64,000 nt of DNA from Cryptomeria japonica (lineage: Eukaryota; Streptophyta; Pinopsida; Cupressales; Cupressaceae), in assembly GCF_030272615.1 (NCBI RefSeq), contig NC_081406.1, positions 236,883,922-236,947,921 on the forward strand, written 5' to 3'. The notes beneath the pieces are model-generated. The model ran no database searches, was not told where the DNA came from, and saw only the letters and a list, made by a program, of their open reading frames with translations. This document shows positions 34,789-44,913 of the stretch, piece after piece. The number at the start of each line of letters is the position of its first letter. The stretch's first letter is position 1. The position numbers were made by a program, and so were the translations under genes.

Positions 34789-35106
34789 CCACTATGTGTC
34801 CACACAGTGGCGGCGTGGAACTACTGTGTGTCCACATAGTGGGAGCCACAGCGGCCCACACCACTATGTGTCCACACAGTGGCGGCTGCGGCCGACACTG
34901 TGTGTCCACATAGTGGGAGCCGCAGCGGCCCACACCACTGTGTGTCCACACAGTGGCGGTCGCGGCCGACACTGTGTGTCCACACAGTGGGAGCCGCAGT
35001 GGCCCACACTGCGTGACCACACAGTGGAGGCCACGGCCCACACTGTGTGTTCACACAATGGAAGCCGCGAGGCCAACCACTGTGTGTACACACAGTGGGG
35101 TCCGCG
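34789..35106. repeat. Palindromic GC-rich minisatellite, nine units
   Basis: Nine copies of cactgtgtgtccacacagtg, or close variants, start near 34790, 34821, 34862, 34898, 34936, 34970, 35007, 35040 and 35077, separated by GC-rich spacers (gcggccgcggcc-like). CACTGTGTG and CACACAGTG pair perfectly around two bases. Because the unit is palindromic, open frames appear on both strands; these are not taken as genes. Confidence 0.93.
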
Positions 35107-35173
35107 GCAATACAAAAAAACCCCTTTTTTTTTTTAAGTTAAAAATATTTTTATTTTTATGTATTATTTTTTT

Positions 35174-35205
<32 letters not shown>

Positions 35206-35369
35206 ACTTCAACACATTTTATTTTATTTTATTTTATTTTAAAACATAGTTATAATGATATTCATGCAAACTGCCTTAATTCTATATTTGCATGAATTCA
35301 TAACTTCCATGAGGCATCCAATTAAAATAAATAGGCTCTAGTATTTGATTTAGATGAAGAGGGTATAGA

Positions 35370-35587
35370 TGGGTTAATGATTTTCAAACTTCCTTCTACT
35401 ATATTGCTTTTAGAGGAAACAGAAATAAATAATTTATTTTTCGATATACAATAAGCATGCAAATCTAGTTAATGCATACATGGGTTAATGATTTTCAAAA
35501 CTTCCTTCTACTATATTGCTTTTACAGGAAACAGAAATAAATAATTTATTTTTCGATATACAATATGCATGCAAATCTAGTTAATGC
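35370..35587. repeat. Tandem duplication, 111 bp
   Basis: Two near-identical copies (tgggttaatgattttcaaa... to ...aaatctagttaatgc) start at 35370 and 35481. Confidence 0.92.
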
Positions 35588-38377
35588 CTTTCCTATTTAA
35601 TTTTTATTTTAAATGCCTAAGAATGGAATAAATATTCCAACTAAACTATTTATCATATCACATCGGATATACTTTTCTTTTGAACTTAGGGAATACTAAC
35701 TTAGGAATGCATTATTCTTTTTTGCAATAAATACATTTACTGATTCTGCAATTTCTACTGCAACTGAATAAATAATTTTATTTAAAATCTAACAACAACT
35801 ACAACTCAACTTTCTGAAATTAAAATGAATACAAAGTCACAGATAAAAGAAAAAAAACACAGAATTAAATAAAACTGATTTTCATATTACAATGACTATT
35901 GCATGCAATTCAAAAGTATTTATTTCAAATAGAAAATATGGATGCATCTAGCTTTTTACAATCCTAAAGATATTCTGCAAAATTTACAAGATGTTTCTTT
36001 ATTTAAATACAATAACATATCTCATGTCTATATCTCAAATTTACACGTGCCTCTCATTTCAACAAATGAGGGTATATTTCTCCTTTTAAAACTAATAATT
36101 ATAACTGCACATAAATTTCTACAACTTTTCACTTGTCCTAATCTTTCCTCTCGACAATCCTGCATAATAAATCACAAATATGACCATGGAGTGCTCACCT
36201 CCCAGCCTAGGCTAACTGGTAGCCACCCCCAAGCTCGGAGAATCAAGCCCTAGACAGGTAACAAACATGCACACACATAGAAGACAGAAAAAACCAAATT
36301 TCAAACACATTCCCAACTTGGCTACACTGCACCACACTTTGGTGATGACCTTTTCAAGGGTGGTAGTGGACCAATACCCTGAGGAGAACAGCAAGTATGG
36401 AAAACATGTAGCCACCTCATGGCACAACAAATACATCAAGAATTTCAACCCCTTATTCCTTATGCCCCCCAAGGCATTCTAGCCTTATATCCCTCCTTAT
36501 GACCCCCATTGCACAAACAGGCCATGCATCAAGGGTCACACAAAAATCCCTTGTGATTGCTCTCTTAACGAGAGTCTCTCACTTGAGGGTTGTCACTGCT
36601 ACCACCCACAAGATCCTCCTCTCTCCCAAGAGTGAGAGGTCTTAAAAACTCCCAAAAACACATACAAAACAATATACAAAAATACCAAGTGAAATTTCAA
36701 AAAAAAAGACATACAAGAAAACAGATTTCTTACACCAACATACTTTCAAACACATGCAAAAAGAAGTCATTTTAAGAATAATGAAACCAACCTTAATCTG
36801 CCCCAAAGGTAGGATAGTATTTGAGGAAGAGCTGCCCAATTCCACGGATCTTCTTCTTCTACCCTTAGCCAAATTTCACTATTCAAATCTATTCTATTTT
36901 TTTTCTTTCAAAAATTCTCTTGTCTCCAAAAATGGAGAGTGGGTGATTACCCTCAAATTTTCAAATTCTTGCTTAAGAAGCTCCTTCTCTCAGTTCTCAC
37001 AAGTTTCTAAAAACTAAAAAGGAAAGTAAGACAGAATGGGAAAGAGAACTCTCATTCGAATAGGAAAGTTTACAACCAGGTTCAAACTTCTAATTTCAAT
37101 TTTCGCACAACTCAAAAAAGCCAAATTTTAGAGTGTCTAAAAGGTCACTTAGGAGTAGAAACTTGCCTAAAATTACCCCTAACCCTTAGGTATACCTTAT
37201 GGGCTTTAGGAAACCCTATTAAACTACCCCTAGGTGTTCATTTAACCCATTTTAAACCCCTCTGAAGTTTATTTTCGGGTCAAACATATGTTGACCTCTC
37301 CAAAGATTCTTTTCCCAAGGTATTTATGACATCACATTATATTAATAAATAAATAAAAACTATAGTTGAACACTTTCCCACCAAGCGACATAAATAAAAC
37401 ATTTAAACTTAAATCCACACATGTGTCAAGTGACACAAATAAAACACTTTTACAATTTAAAACATGAAATCGTCTCTTGTGGATTTTACACAATAAATTT
37501 AAATAACACTTAACACACATGCAGCATATACTGTTACGAATAAAATACAACACAAACGAGGTGTTGTCTCTCCAAATAGACAACCCCTGGCTTACGAACA
37601 TACATAAGTCTAGGTTTGGTTCTCCGTAAATTTTCCATGGTCACATGGTTAATTTCCTGCGCATCTCAATTTACACATTAGTACTTTCAAATATCCACAT
37701 ATAATATAATTCAAAGGAATAACAATACACATCATCACTTGCATACAATTTACATCTGAATAGATTAAATACATCTTTTATCAAGCAATTTCTCATAAGC
37801 AATTTCATCCTAATTCACATAAACTAAACCATACATCATAGTTCTATTATCATAGTAAAGTCCTGCAAATTCAATAACGACATCTATCATCGCAATATCA
37901 TCTTATCTAAAAATCATGTAGTGTTAAATCTCATAAAGCATATAAGTAACTCATCAAAATATAGCAATGTTATCCAAATCCTGAAATCATATAAGTTCTA
38001 AGTTTCAAAATGCATCAAAATAAAGTATCCATAATAGTCAATATATAAAAATCACTGAAATGTCAGACTGAGTCAAGGTGAGGCCTCACAAAACCCAAAC
38101 TCAAAACCAATTGAATGGCCTTGTAAAATATCATAGACACCTACTACAACCCCTGCAAGAATATGTTAGGAGTTTGATAGTGTAAGGTTGGATTTACCCT
38201 TGTGAATCTGAACCATGCTTGAGCAACTAGTGAGCACATACTGATTTGGAGCACTCCTAGAGAGTTGGATGTCTAGTTTGATGGATAGACCAGAGAATAA
38301 AGAAGTGATCCCACTAAGACAACACTTGACTACCTTGTGATAAAGGATTGACTCTCTTTGAGTTTCCCTCCCCATCA

Positions 38378-38600
38378 GCAGCATAGGTACATGTGGTAGC
38401 AGCACTGATAGGGGAGGCAGTCAGGGGAGGAGAGGGTGGGTGGATGAGGTAGTGCATATGGATATTCCAGAGGTGCAGTTCTAGGGTGTGGGGGCAGAGA
38501 GTGGAGGAGGAGTGTCATGGGTAGATTTTGACAAGCTCCTGCAGCAAAGGGATGCTACCAGAGCAGGATTACACTCACTCAGGGATGAGGTACAGATTGA
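38378..38600 (+). pseudogene. PMD gene, part 3
   Basis: After the chromovirus TSD the purine-rich PMD gene sequence resumes (open stretch near DEVVHMDIPEVQF, then SWVDFDKLLQQRDATRAGLH) and is cut at attga (38596-38600) by the next solo LTR. Confidence 0.6.
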
Positions 38601-40207
38601 TGTTGGCTTTTGGCATAACTGATATAGATGAGGTGATGCAGTTGAAGATGGGTGATTGCATTGGTAAAAGATAGAAGTCTATTTGTGATGAAGAGATTGA
38701 GATTCTATGAATAGATGACATGATTAGTTATTTGTATTATCATTGTTGGTAACTGATGTCAACTGATGTTCTTGACGTTCCTGGTGTCTTGTTTTGTCAT
38801 CTAAGTGATTTGGTTTACCGGAAGATGGAGTTTATCGACAGAGAGGTAAAGTCTATGAAATAGGACTTTAACCAGTAAAGCAGACTTGTTTTGATTGGAT
38901 CAGTTGATCGATGATGATTGGTGATTTGCAGTTTGGATGGTAAACTTGTATCATGGAAATTAGTATCTGACTAGAACTAGAAATTGTGATAATTACTAGA
39001 AGGCGTGTTTCAAATTTCTCATGATTTTTGTTATGACGGTGATCAACGACGAGTCTACATGAAGTTAGTAACATGGCACAACCTGCGTGAAAGATTTAAT
39101 TATTGTTTTTGTGCGATTCAAGGAAGATTTTCTTGGGAATCAACATAATGCTTAGCAAAGTGTTTTGAGGGTTTGACTTTGGTACATATCGGATTTCCAT
39201 GATGGGTTATGATCAACCAACAGTTGATATTGCATTATAATTTGTTGTGATGACCTATATAGCAATCTGTGATGATCTCTTATGATTTAAATTGTAAATT
39301 CAAGATGTAATTAGGTTTTGTGGACGACCTAGTCGAGATGGCTATTTAGGATGACACAATTGATGTTTATTTGTTGGTGGTCTTAGAGAATGTGTTAAGC
39401 CATCCAAGTGAAATTTGAGATCTTCCTAAGAGTTATAGAGTGGTGTGTATAACTAGATTTGATCAAACAAGCAGACAAGTGCAAGTAAATAGATCATTTT
39501 CTCACTATTGTTCCCTAACAGTTGCAGCAGGTTAAATCCCTTAACCGAGTAGGTCCTAACAAGCCTTAAACATTTAAGTCCCCTGACTAGGCAACTCTCA
39601 AAGGATTTTTAAATCCTCTCATGAGGTAGATCCTAACTGATCATCAAGCTCCTAACCGAGCTGCAAGGCAAATCCCCTAACCAGGTGACTCCTACCCGGG
39701 CGTATTGTAAGCTTCTAACAGGGCTAAGCTCCTAACAGGGTGTACTTTAAAAGAGTACAAATATTTGTGGGTGCCAACTCCCACCGTGGTTTTTCCCTAT
39801 TTGGGTTTCCACGTCAAAAACGTATGGTGTTCATGTGTGGAATGTTTTTCATGTGATGTTCTTGTTTATGTTTCATTTCATGCATTATTTCCCAGACGCC
39901 GGTTATGATGTTTTATCATAAGTTTATTAGAGGTTACCGGTACTGATAAAGAGTTGTTTGAGAAAGCTCTTGATCTGACTGATCAAGTTTATATGATTGC
40001 TTTGTTGGTGAAAGTATTGATAAATGATTTCATTAATGTGTTAAGAAAATATGATAAAGAGGTTATTAGATCTAATTAAAGAAGTTGAGGCATTTGTTAA
40101 ATGGTTTCAGATCTGAGATAAGTTTATTTTTGAGTTAAAGTTTCAATTGGTCTTAATGCTTATTCACCCTCCCTCTTGGTATTAACTAGATCCTCATAGG
40201 ATTAACA
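38601..40207 (+). repeat. Solo copia-type LTR (1,607 bp), TSD attga
   Basis: Starts TGTTGGCTTTTGG and ends GGATTAACA, flanked by attga (38596-38600 and 40208-40212). It carries the copia LTR cassette cccaccgtggtttttccc near 39779, the tail attcaccctccctctt near 40164, and an array of degenerate cctaacNgggct-type motifs at about 39515-39750. Confidence 0.87.
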
Positions 40208-40624
40208 ATTGAGAGGGCAAGGAGGGAGAGCCTCAATGCAAAGGTAGAGAGGTGTTATGACGGGAGGTCAGTGATTTGACTGAGAGATTACAAATATCCA
40301 GGATAGAGGTGGATGATTTGCACAGGGATAGGGAAGAGGTTGACAAGATGCTAGATGAGGCTAGGATAGGGACCACCATTGGAGGGATTCAAAGTACATT
40401 ACAGGAGCAGGATGATGAGATGGAGGGGCTACAAGCAAGGTTAGACATGGCAGAGGCAGATGTTACTCACCTATGGTGGAGAGGGATGCAGCACGATAGA
40501 TGTTGATCCCAACAGGGCTTGGACAGATGTAATCAGACATGATGCAGTAGCGAGAGAGGACAGAGAGAGAAGGATGAGAGGCTACCTATTACAGAGGATT
40601 ATACCACATGGTGGTACCAAATAA
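40208..40624 (+). pseudogene. PMD gene, part 4: coiled-coil tail
   Basis: From the TSD the frame continues as ERARRESLNAKVERCYDG. A one-base shift near 40263 moves it to LTERLQISRIEVDDLHRDRE and LDEARIGTTIGGIQSTLQEQ, a heptad-rich coiled coil open to about 40504. Weak coding sequence reaches a possible stop at 40622-40624. The exact end is uncertain. Confidence 0.6.
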
Positions 40625-40631
40625 ACTTGTT

Positions 40632-40931
40632 GATTTTCCAACTTGGAGAGAAACCCTAAGAAATGGCATCTACAACAACTTTTGAATCTCCTTCTAAGTG
40701 GACCTTCAGAGCTTTTAAATTACTAGCCACGTCAACCGCAAGCAAAGCAACTTGAGATTTTGCTTCATTATTTGTTCCATCCTGCAACCATTACACCCCT
40801 TTGGATAAGACTTTGCCCTCCTCATCCTGAGAAACACAGCCTACACCTAATACTCTTGAGTTGCCTCTCGAGACACCATCAAAGTTCACTTTTATCCACC
40901 CTTGTTTCAGTCTAGTCCAAACACAATTTGA
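40632..40931 (-). pseudogene. LINE RNase H domain fragment
   Basis: Translating the minus strand gives WIKVNFDGVSRGNSRVLGVG, then DEEGKVL, then DGTNNEAKSQVALLAVDVAS, then LEGDSKVVVDAIS, the pattern of the RNase H domain at the end of plant L1-like LINE ORF2. Two stops interrupt it. It is bounded by the PMD remnant on one side and a poly-C tract (40936-40948) on the other. Confidence 0.75.
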
Positions 40932-40948
40932 GCGCCCCCCCCCCCCCA

Positions 40949-41469
40949 CAACACTAAGATTAACCTTAGACTACCCATGAACGAGCCTTTTTACTTATTT
41001 AATTGATTCATTAGCTTCTTCCTGTATTAAATAAATAAATATTTTAATGAATTTAATTAATTCACTAAGCCTTTTCTTATATAAATTAAATAAATATTTA
41101 TTATTTGTTTAATCCCACCTATTTATTAAATTAAATAAATATTTTTATTTATTTAATTTGGCCCCTTTCCTCTATTAATTTAATAAATACTTTTAATTAT
41201 TTATTTAATTCATAACCTTTTTCCTCTTTAATCCAAGCCCCGCAACTTGTTCACATGGATCAGAATCTAAATTCATAGGCATGTGACAAGTGTCAAATTC
41301 TTCTTCATTCATTTTGTCTTTCTCTAATGTCTATATTCATTTAATCTAAAAAGTCAACCCATCGCTTAATCTTATCCCTTTATTTCAAATTAACCTCTTA
41401 ATCCTATTCACTCTTATATTTTACCTTTCCACCTCTCAATCTCCTTCCTTCATCTTTACTATTGAATTT
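40949..41469. other. AT-rich non-coding stretch
   Basis: Repeated taaataaatatt/aattaatt blocks without coding potential. Composition resembles 62809-63400, so it may be a related LTR remnant. No border could be fixed. Confidence 0.5.
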
Positions 41470-41770
41470 TGTAACAAAAAACTTTGCAACACAAGCCTAC
41501 AAGATCAAATAGCAAACTAGAATACCTTCCACAAATGAGAGTAGTAAGAAAAATATGTCATATTCCTCAAAAGAAAAGATTACATAATTAATTTACTATA
41601 CATAATGATATGCTTTTATAAAGAGCATAAAGAGTCCCTAAGATAAATTTAGGATAACTAAAGTGAAATCATGAGAAGCCAAAAATAAAAGCTCAACTCT
41701 AGCTAAACTACAAGCACAACTAAGTGAACTTAAGCAAAAAAGCATATCTAGTAGTAAAAATGCTCTAACA
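41470..41770 (-). repeat. 3' LTR of copia D (301 bp)
   Basis: On the minus strand it starts TGTTAGAGCATT after the purine tract ttaagggggg (41771-41780) and ends TTTTTTGTTACA. TG...CA ends. A TATA-like tttataaaagc lies within (near 41615). Short LTRs of this size are common in other copia lineages, unlike the 0.9-1.6 kb LTRs nearby. Confidence 0.7.
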
Positions 41771-41784
41771 CCCCCCTTAAGTGA

Positions 41785-42246
41785 AACATAGGGAGAAGTC
41801 AAAAACCTCTATATGCATGAATGCAAGATGGTTCCTGACTACTAAAGGCTTGATTAGGTACCCAAGTACAAAGAAGAGGTCTCTCTAAGCAGAGAAAAGG
41901 GGAAAACCATGTGGGAAAAAACCCCTCTCCAAAAGTGAGAGATGCAATGCATGAAAAAGACATGAACTGCTAAAGGAAGGAAGGCCTCATAAAGACCCCC
42001 CAAGGATAACTTCCTTCACCCTAAGGATTGAATAAAATTGAAGGTACTAAGGGGATTTCAATGGGTAACTGAACATGTCTACAACCTATTCCTTTGTAGG
42101 TATGTAATCCAAGGTGAGAAGACCATCTTGAATCAACTATCGAATGAAGTTCATGTGGATCTCAATATCATTAGTCCTTTGATGGTCCACTAGGTTGCAA
42201 GAAATGTGAATGGTACTCTAATTGTCACACCGAATAATAGTAGGAC
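41785..42246 (-). pseudogene. pol: Copia D: RNase H C-terminus
   Basis: Minus-strand translation shows TIIRCDN, then HISCNLVDHQRTNDIEIHMN and the tail expected at the end of copia RNase H (near 42075-42240), with stops. The remaining stretch to 41785 is the non-coding 3' leader before the purine tract. The preceding part of the domain is at 43359-43424 and beyond 51097. Confidence 0.7.
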
Positions 42247-43353
42247 TGTTGGAATCAAGGAACACTGAGAGGTGGGGTGAATCAGTGTTTTGCAATTTTT
42301 AACTTTATTAACTTATTCTTTCAACCACTTAATGCAAATGAACAAAAGGAAGATGTAGAAACACAAAGCAATCAACAATAGCACCATAACACCAAGATTT
42401 TATATGTGGAAAACCCAATCAAGGGAAAAAACACAGTGGGGATAAGAACCACAAAAAGAGTGCACTCAAATAAAAAGATTACAAGGGAATGCACATGCAT
42501 TTAGGCACACTACCTAGAGCTCACGGCTCAAAAAGATAAGGGCTACAACCCTAAGATGACTCATTGTCTTACAAAATATTTTACAAAAGATAATTGGAAT
42601 GTCTGAATTGACAAACAACATCTACAAATGCCAAATTATAGTTTCAATTACTTAATCTCACATTGCTTTGTTCCATTGTTTTGCAATATTCCAGAGCACA
42701 AATTTAATCCTTTACTTGCGCATGTGAAACTTCACACATTCAATCACAAACACTTTCCACACATCTACCGATATCTAAAATGATCGTATCCATCACTCTT
42801 ATATAACTGCAACATGAAATTAGGTCTTCTACATGTCAGCTTCAAGAAAACTATACAAATGATGAAATGTGTATACATAGTCGACTCACTCCGAACTCCA
42901 ATGCATATGTGGACCAAAAATAATTGTCCACACACTACCCAAATGTCGGCTAAACATCCTCGATCACAAAAATAATCACCAAAATTACTCCAACAATTCC
43001 GCACAATGATCAATTATCCAACTTGGCCATACCACACTATTCAACCCAAAAACATATATACCAGATCTTCTAACTCACATGACGATCATCACCCGAGGAT
43101 AGGATTATAGAATAAGGTACTCTAGACATCTAACTATCTTCCTCTAGCTCTGCAACACTAAATATTCAACGAAAGATGAAATGCCAACCAGAATACTACA
43201 CTCTATCAGATACTCTGCTCTAACTTACCAGACTTAACCAAAACTTCACTCTAAATTTTGATAGGATTATATCACACTCTGCATATGGAATTACTGACTT
43301 AGGTTGTCGTCAATGACAACACCAGATGACCTATGCAATGTCTCTTGCCAAAA
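42247..43353 (-). repeat. Solo copia LTR in copia D, TSD aggac
   Basis: Plus strand begins TGTTGGAATCAAGGAACACTG (the LTR end); the other border is at 43353, where CA has become AA. The TSD aggac lies at 42242-42246 and 43354-43358, and the copia D frame continues after it (FGFPPDSP on the minus strand joins TIIRCDN). It contains the gttgtcgtcaatgacaacac palindrome near 43302 and the cassette gtggaaaacccaatcaaggg near 42407. Confidence 0.82.
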
Positions 43354-43358
43354 AGGAC

Positions 43359-43424
43359 TATCAGGAGGAAAACCAAACTCTATCAACAACTAACAAAGCC
43401 ATAAAATCTCCTATCTAGTAAGAA
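43359..43424 (-). pseudogene. pol: Copia D: RNase H piece between two insertions
   Basis: 66 bp of copia D coding sequence (EILWLC, stop, LLIEFGFPPDS on the minus strand) trapped between the solo LTR and element C. It ends with aagaa (43420-43424), the TSD of element C. Confidence 0.7.
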
Positions 43425-44584
43425 TGATGAATACTAAGAGGGGTGGTAAATTAGTATGCCAAAAACCTTTGTACTTAAACACTTAAATAGTCTGAAGATA
43501 AACTGGTAAAATAGTTTAACAGATAGACCGATTATCACACATGCAAATCAAAATGCAAATAAAGCATTCACCCACAAAGGCAATACAACCATAACACAAG
43601 ATGTTTGACGTGGAAACCCAAATGGGAAAAGCCACAGTGAGATGGAACTCACAAGTCACTATCTGCATAATAGAAACCAGACTGGTTAAGGTCAGACCGG
43701 TTAAGGTCTTACAATGTTCTTCACCAGAATAGATCCTGTTAGGAACCTCAATCTCTGTTAGGAGATAAGTCTAATTAAAGAATACCTTGTTAGAGGATTT
43801 TAGATTCACAGAAGTGAACCACCTTGTTAGAGGATTTTACAAAATGCTTTTGGGCCTACCCGGTTAAGGGCTACAGACTTGTCAAAGATGTGAGTAATCA
43901 ACAAGTATTTGATCTATCTAATAGCACAAACTGCTTGGTTAGATCCAGTATAGCTCACTGCTAATGCATTCCAGCATTACTTCAGTCTTCTCTATCTCTC
44001 TCTCAGTTACAACTTGATCTTCTCAAATAAGATCGCTCTTACAACAACTCAACAACCACCTTAAACCCTAGCACAACATAAACCCTTTCAGCAACAACCT
44101 AAAACCCTAGACATGATGTCCTTTTAAAGGAATCAAATTTCATGTCGGTCCAATAAGATTACATTATAATTTCCTAGGTTAAATGAATCTAGACATACTC
44201 AGTAACACGACACAAAAATCACCGTCAGTGTGTTGGCATTTTCAATCAATCAGTGGATTGGTAACTCATCACAAAATGCTGGTTGGTAACTCATCATAGA
44301 GTATTACCGGTTCATACAAAATACCAGTTGCCGGTTTGACAAAAATGAAGACTGGTAAGAATGTGTTATACCGCTTTGCTCCCTCATACCGCTTGAGATC
44401 TACGAACCGCTTGGGGTTGACATGTCGCTTCAGACCAAGAAACACATTCTGCAAAATCACCAATAGTCTAAGGACTAGAATACAACATACCGGTTGAGCT
44501 CTAGCTCATACATATAAAGGAGATCTCAATACAAGTGTGTGTCCATCAATGACAATCACAACATAAACATCAAAAATGCCAACA
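43425..44584 (-). repeat. 3' LTR of element C
   Basis: On the plus strand it runs TGATGAATACT to ATGCCAACA. It is 39 bp longer than the partner LTR, mainly through a local duplication of ttggtaactcatca (near 44260-44300) and an extra gaccggttaaggtc. It carries arrays of taaccggt/cctaaca-type motifs. Confidence 0.93.
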
Positions 44585-44913
44585 ATCTCCCCTTTTGGCA
44601 TTGATGGCAACACTTAGGAAAATAAAATTTTGACATCTAAGTGTTTTACAACAAAAAACATGCCATTAACAAAATTGCTCCTCCTAAACATATACACTAT
44701 CCCTTAATCAATACAATGTATAGAAATTTTGCATACAGAGCATAAACATTGAGATATCAGAGCATATAGCATATATCAAAACATATATCAAAATTTTAAA
44801 ACCAGATACTTCTCCCTATTCTTCTCCAAAATAGATAGAGTACTTCTCCCCCTTTGCCAACAATTACGAAGTACCGCTGAACAACCCTGTTTCCATTTGA
44901 TATAAAAAAAAGT
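44585..44913 (-). promoter_or_regulatory. Spacer with polypurine tracts, element C
   Basis: The primary tract (minus strand aaaaggggagat, 44585-44596) abuts the LTR and is preceded by gtgttgccatcaatgcc. A second tract (aaagggggagaag) lies near 44842-44855. Otherwise non-coding. Confidence 0.75.

Noticed and set aside
34751-35137. Overlapping open frames on both strands with Cys/His-rich repeats
   Set aside because: Produced by the palindromic minisatellite; the symmetry gives similar peptides on both strands and there is no start context or homology.
35942-36482. Possible host gene frames in the 4.2-kb insert
   Set aside because: Short open frames on both strands without domain, start context or coding bias.
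40936-40948. Poly-C tracts as assembly errors
   Set aside because: Similar C-runs recur at the matching position of many LTRs, so most are real sequence; exact lengths may still be unreliable.
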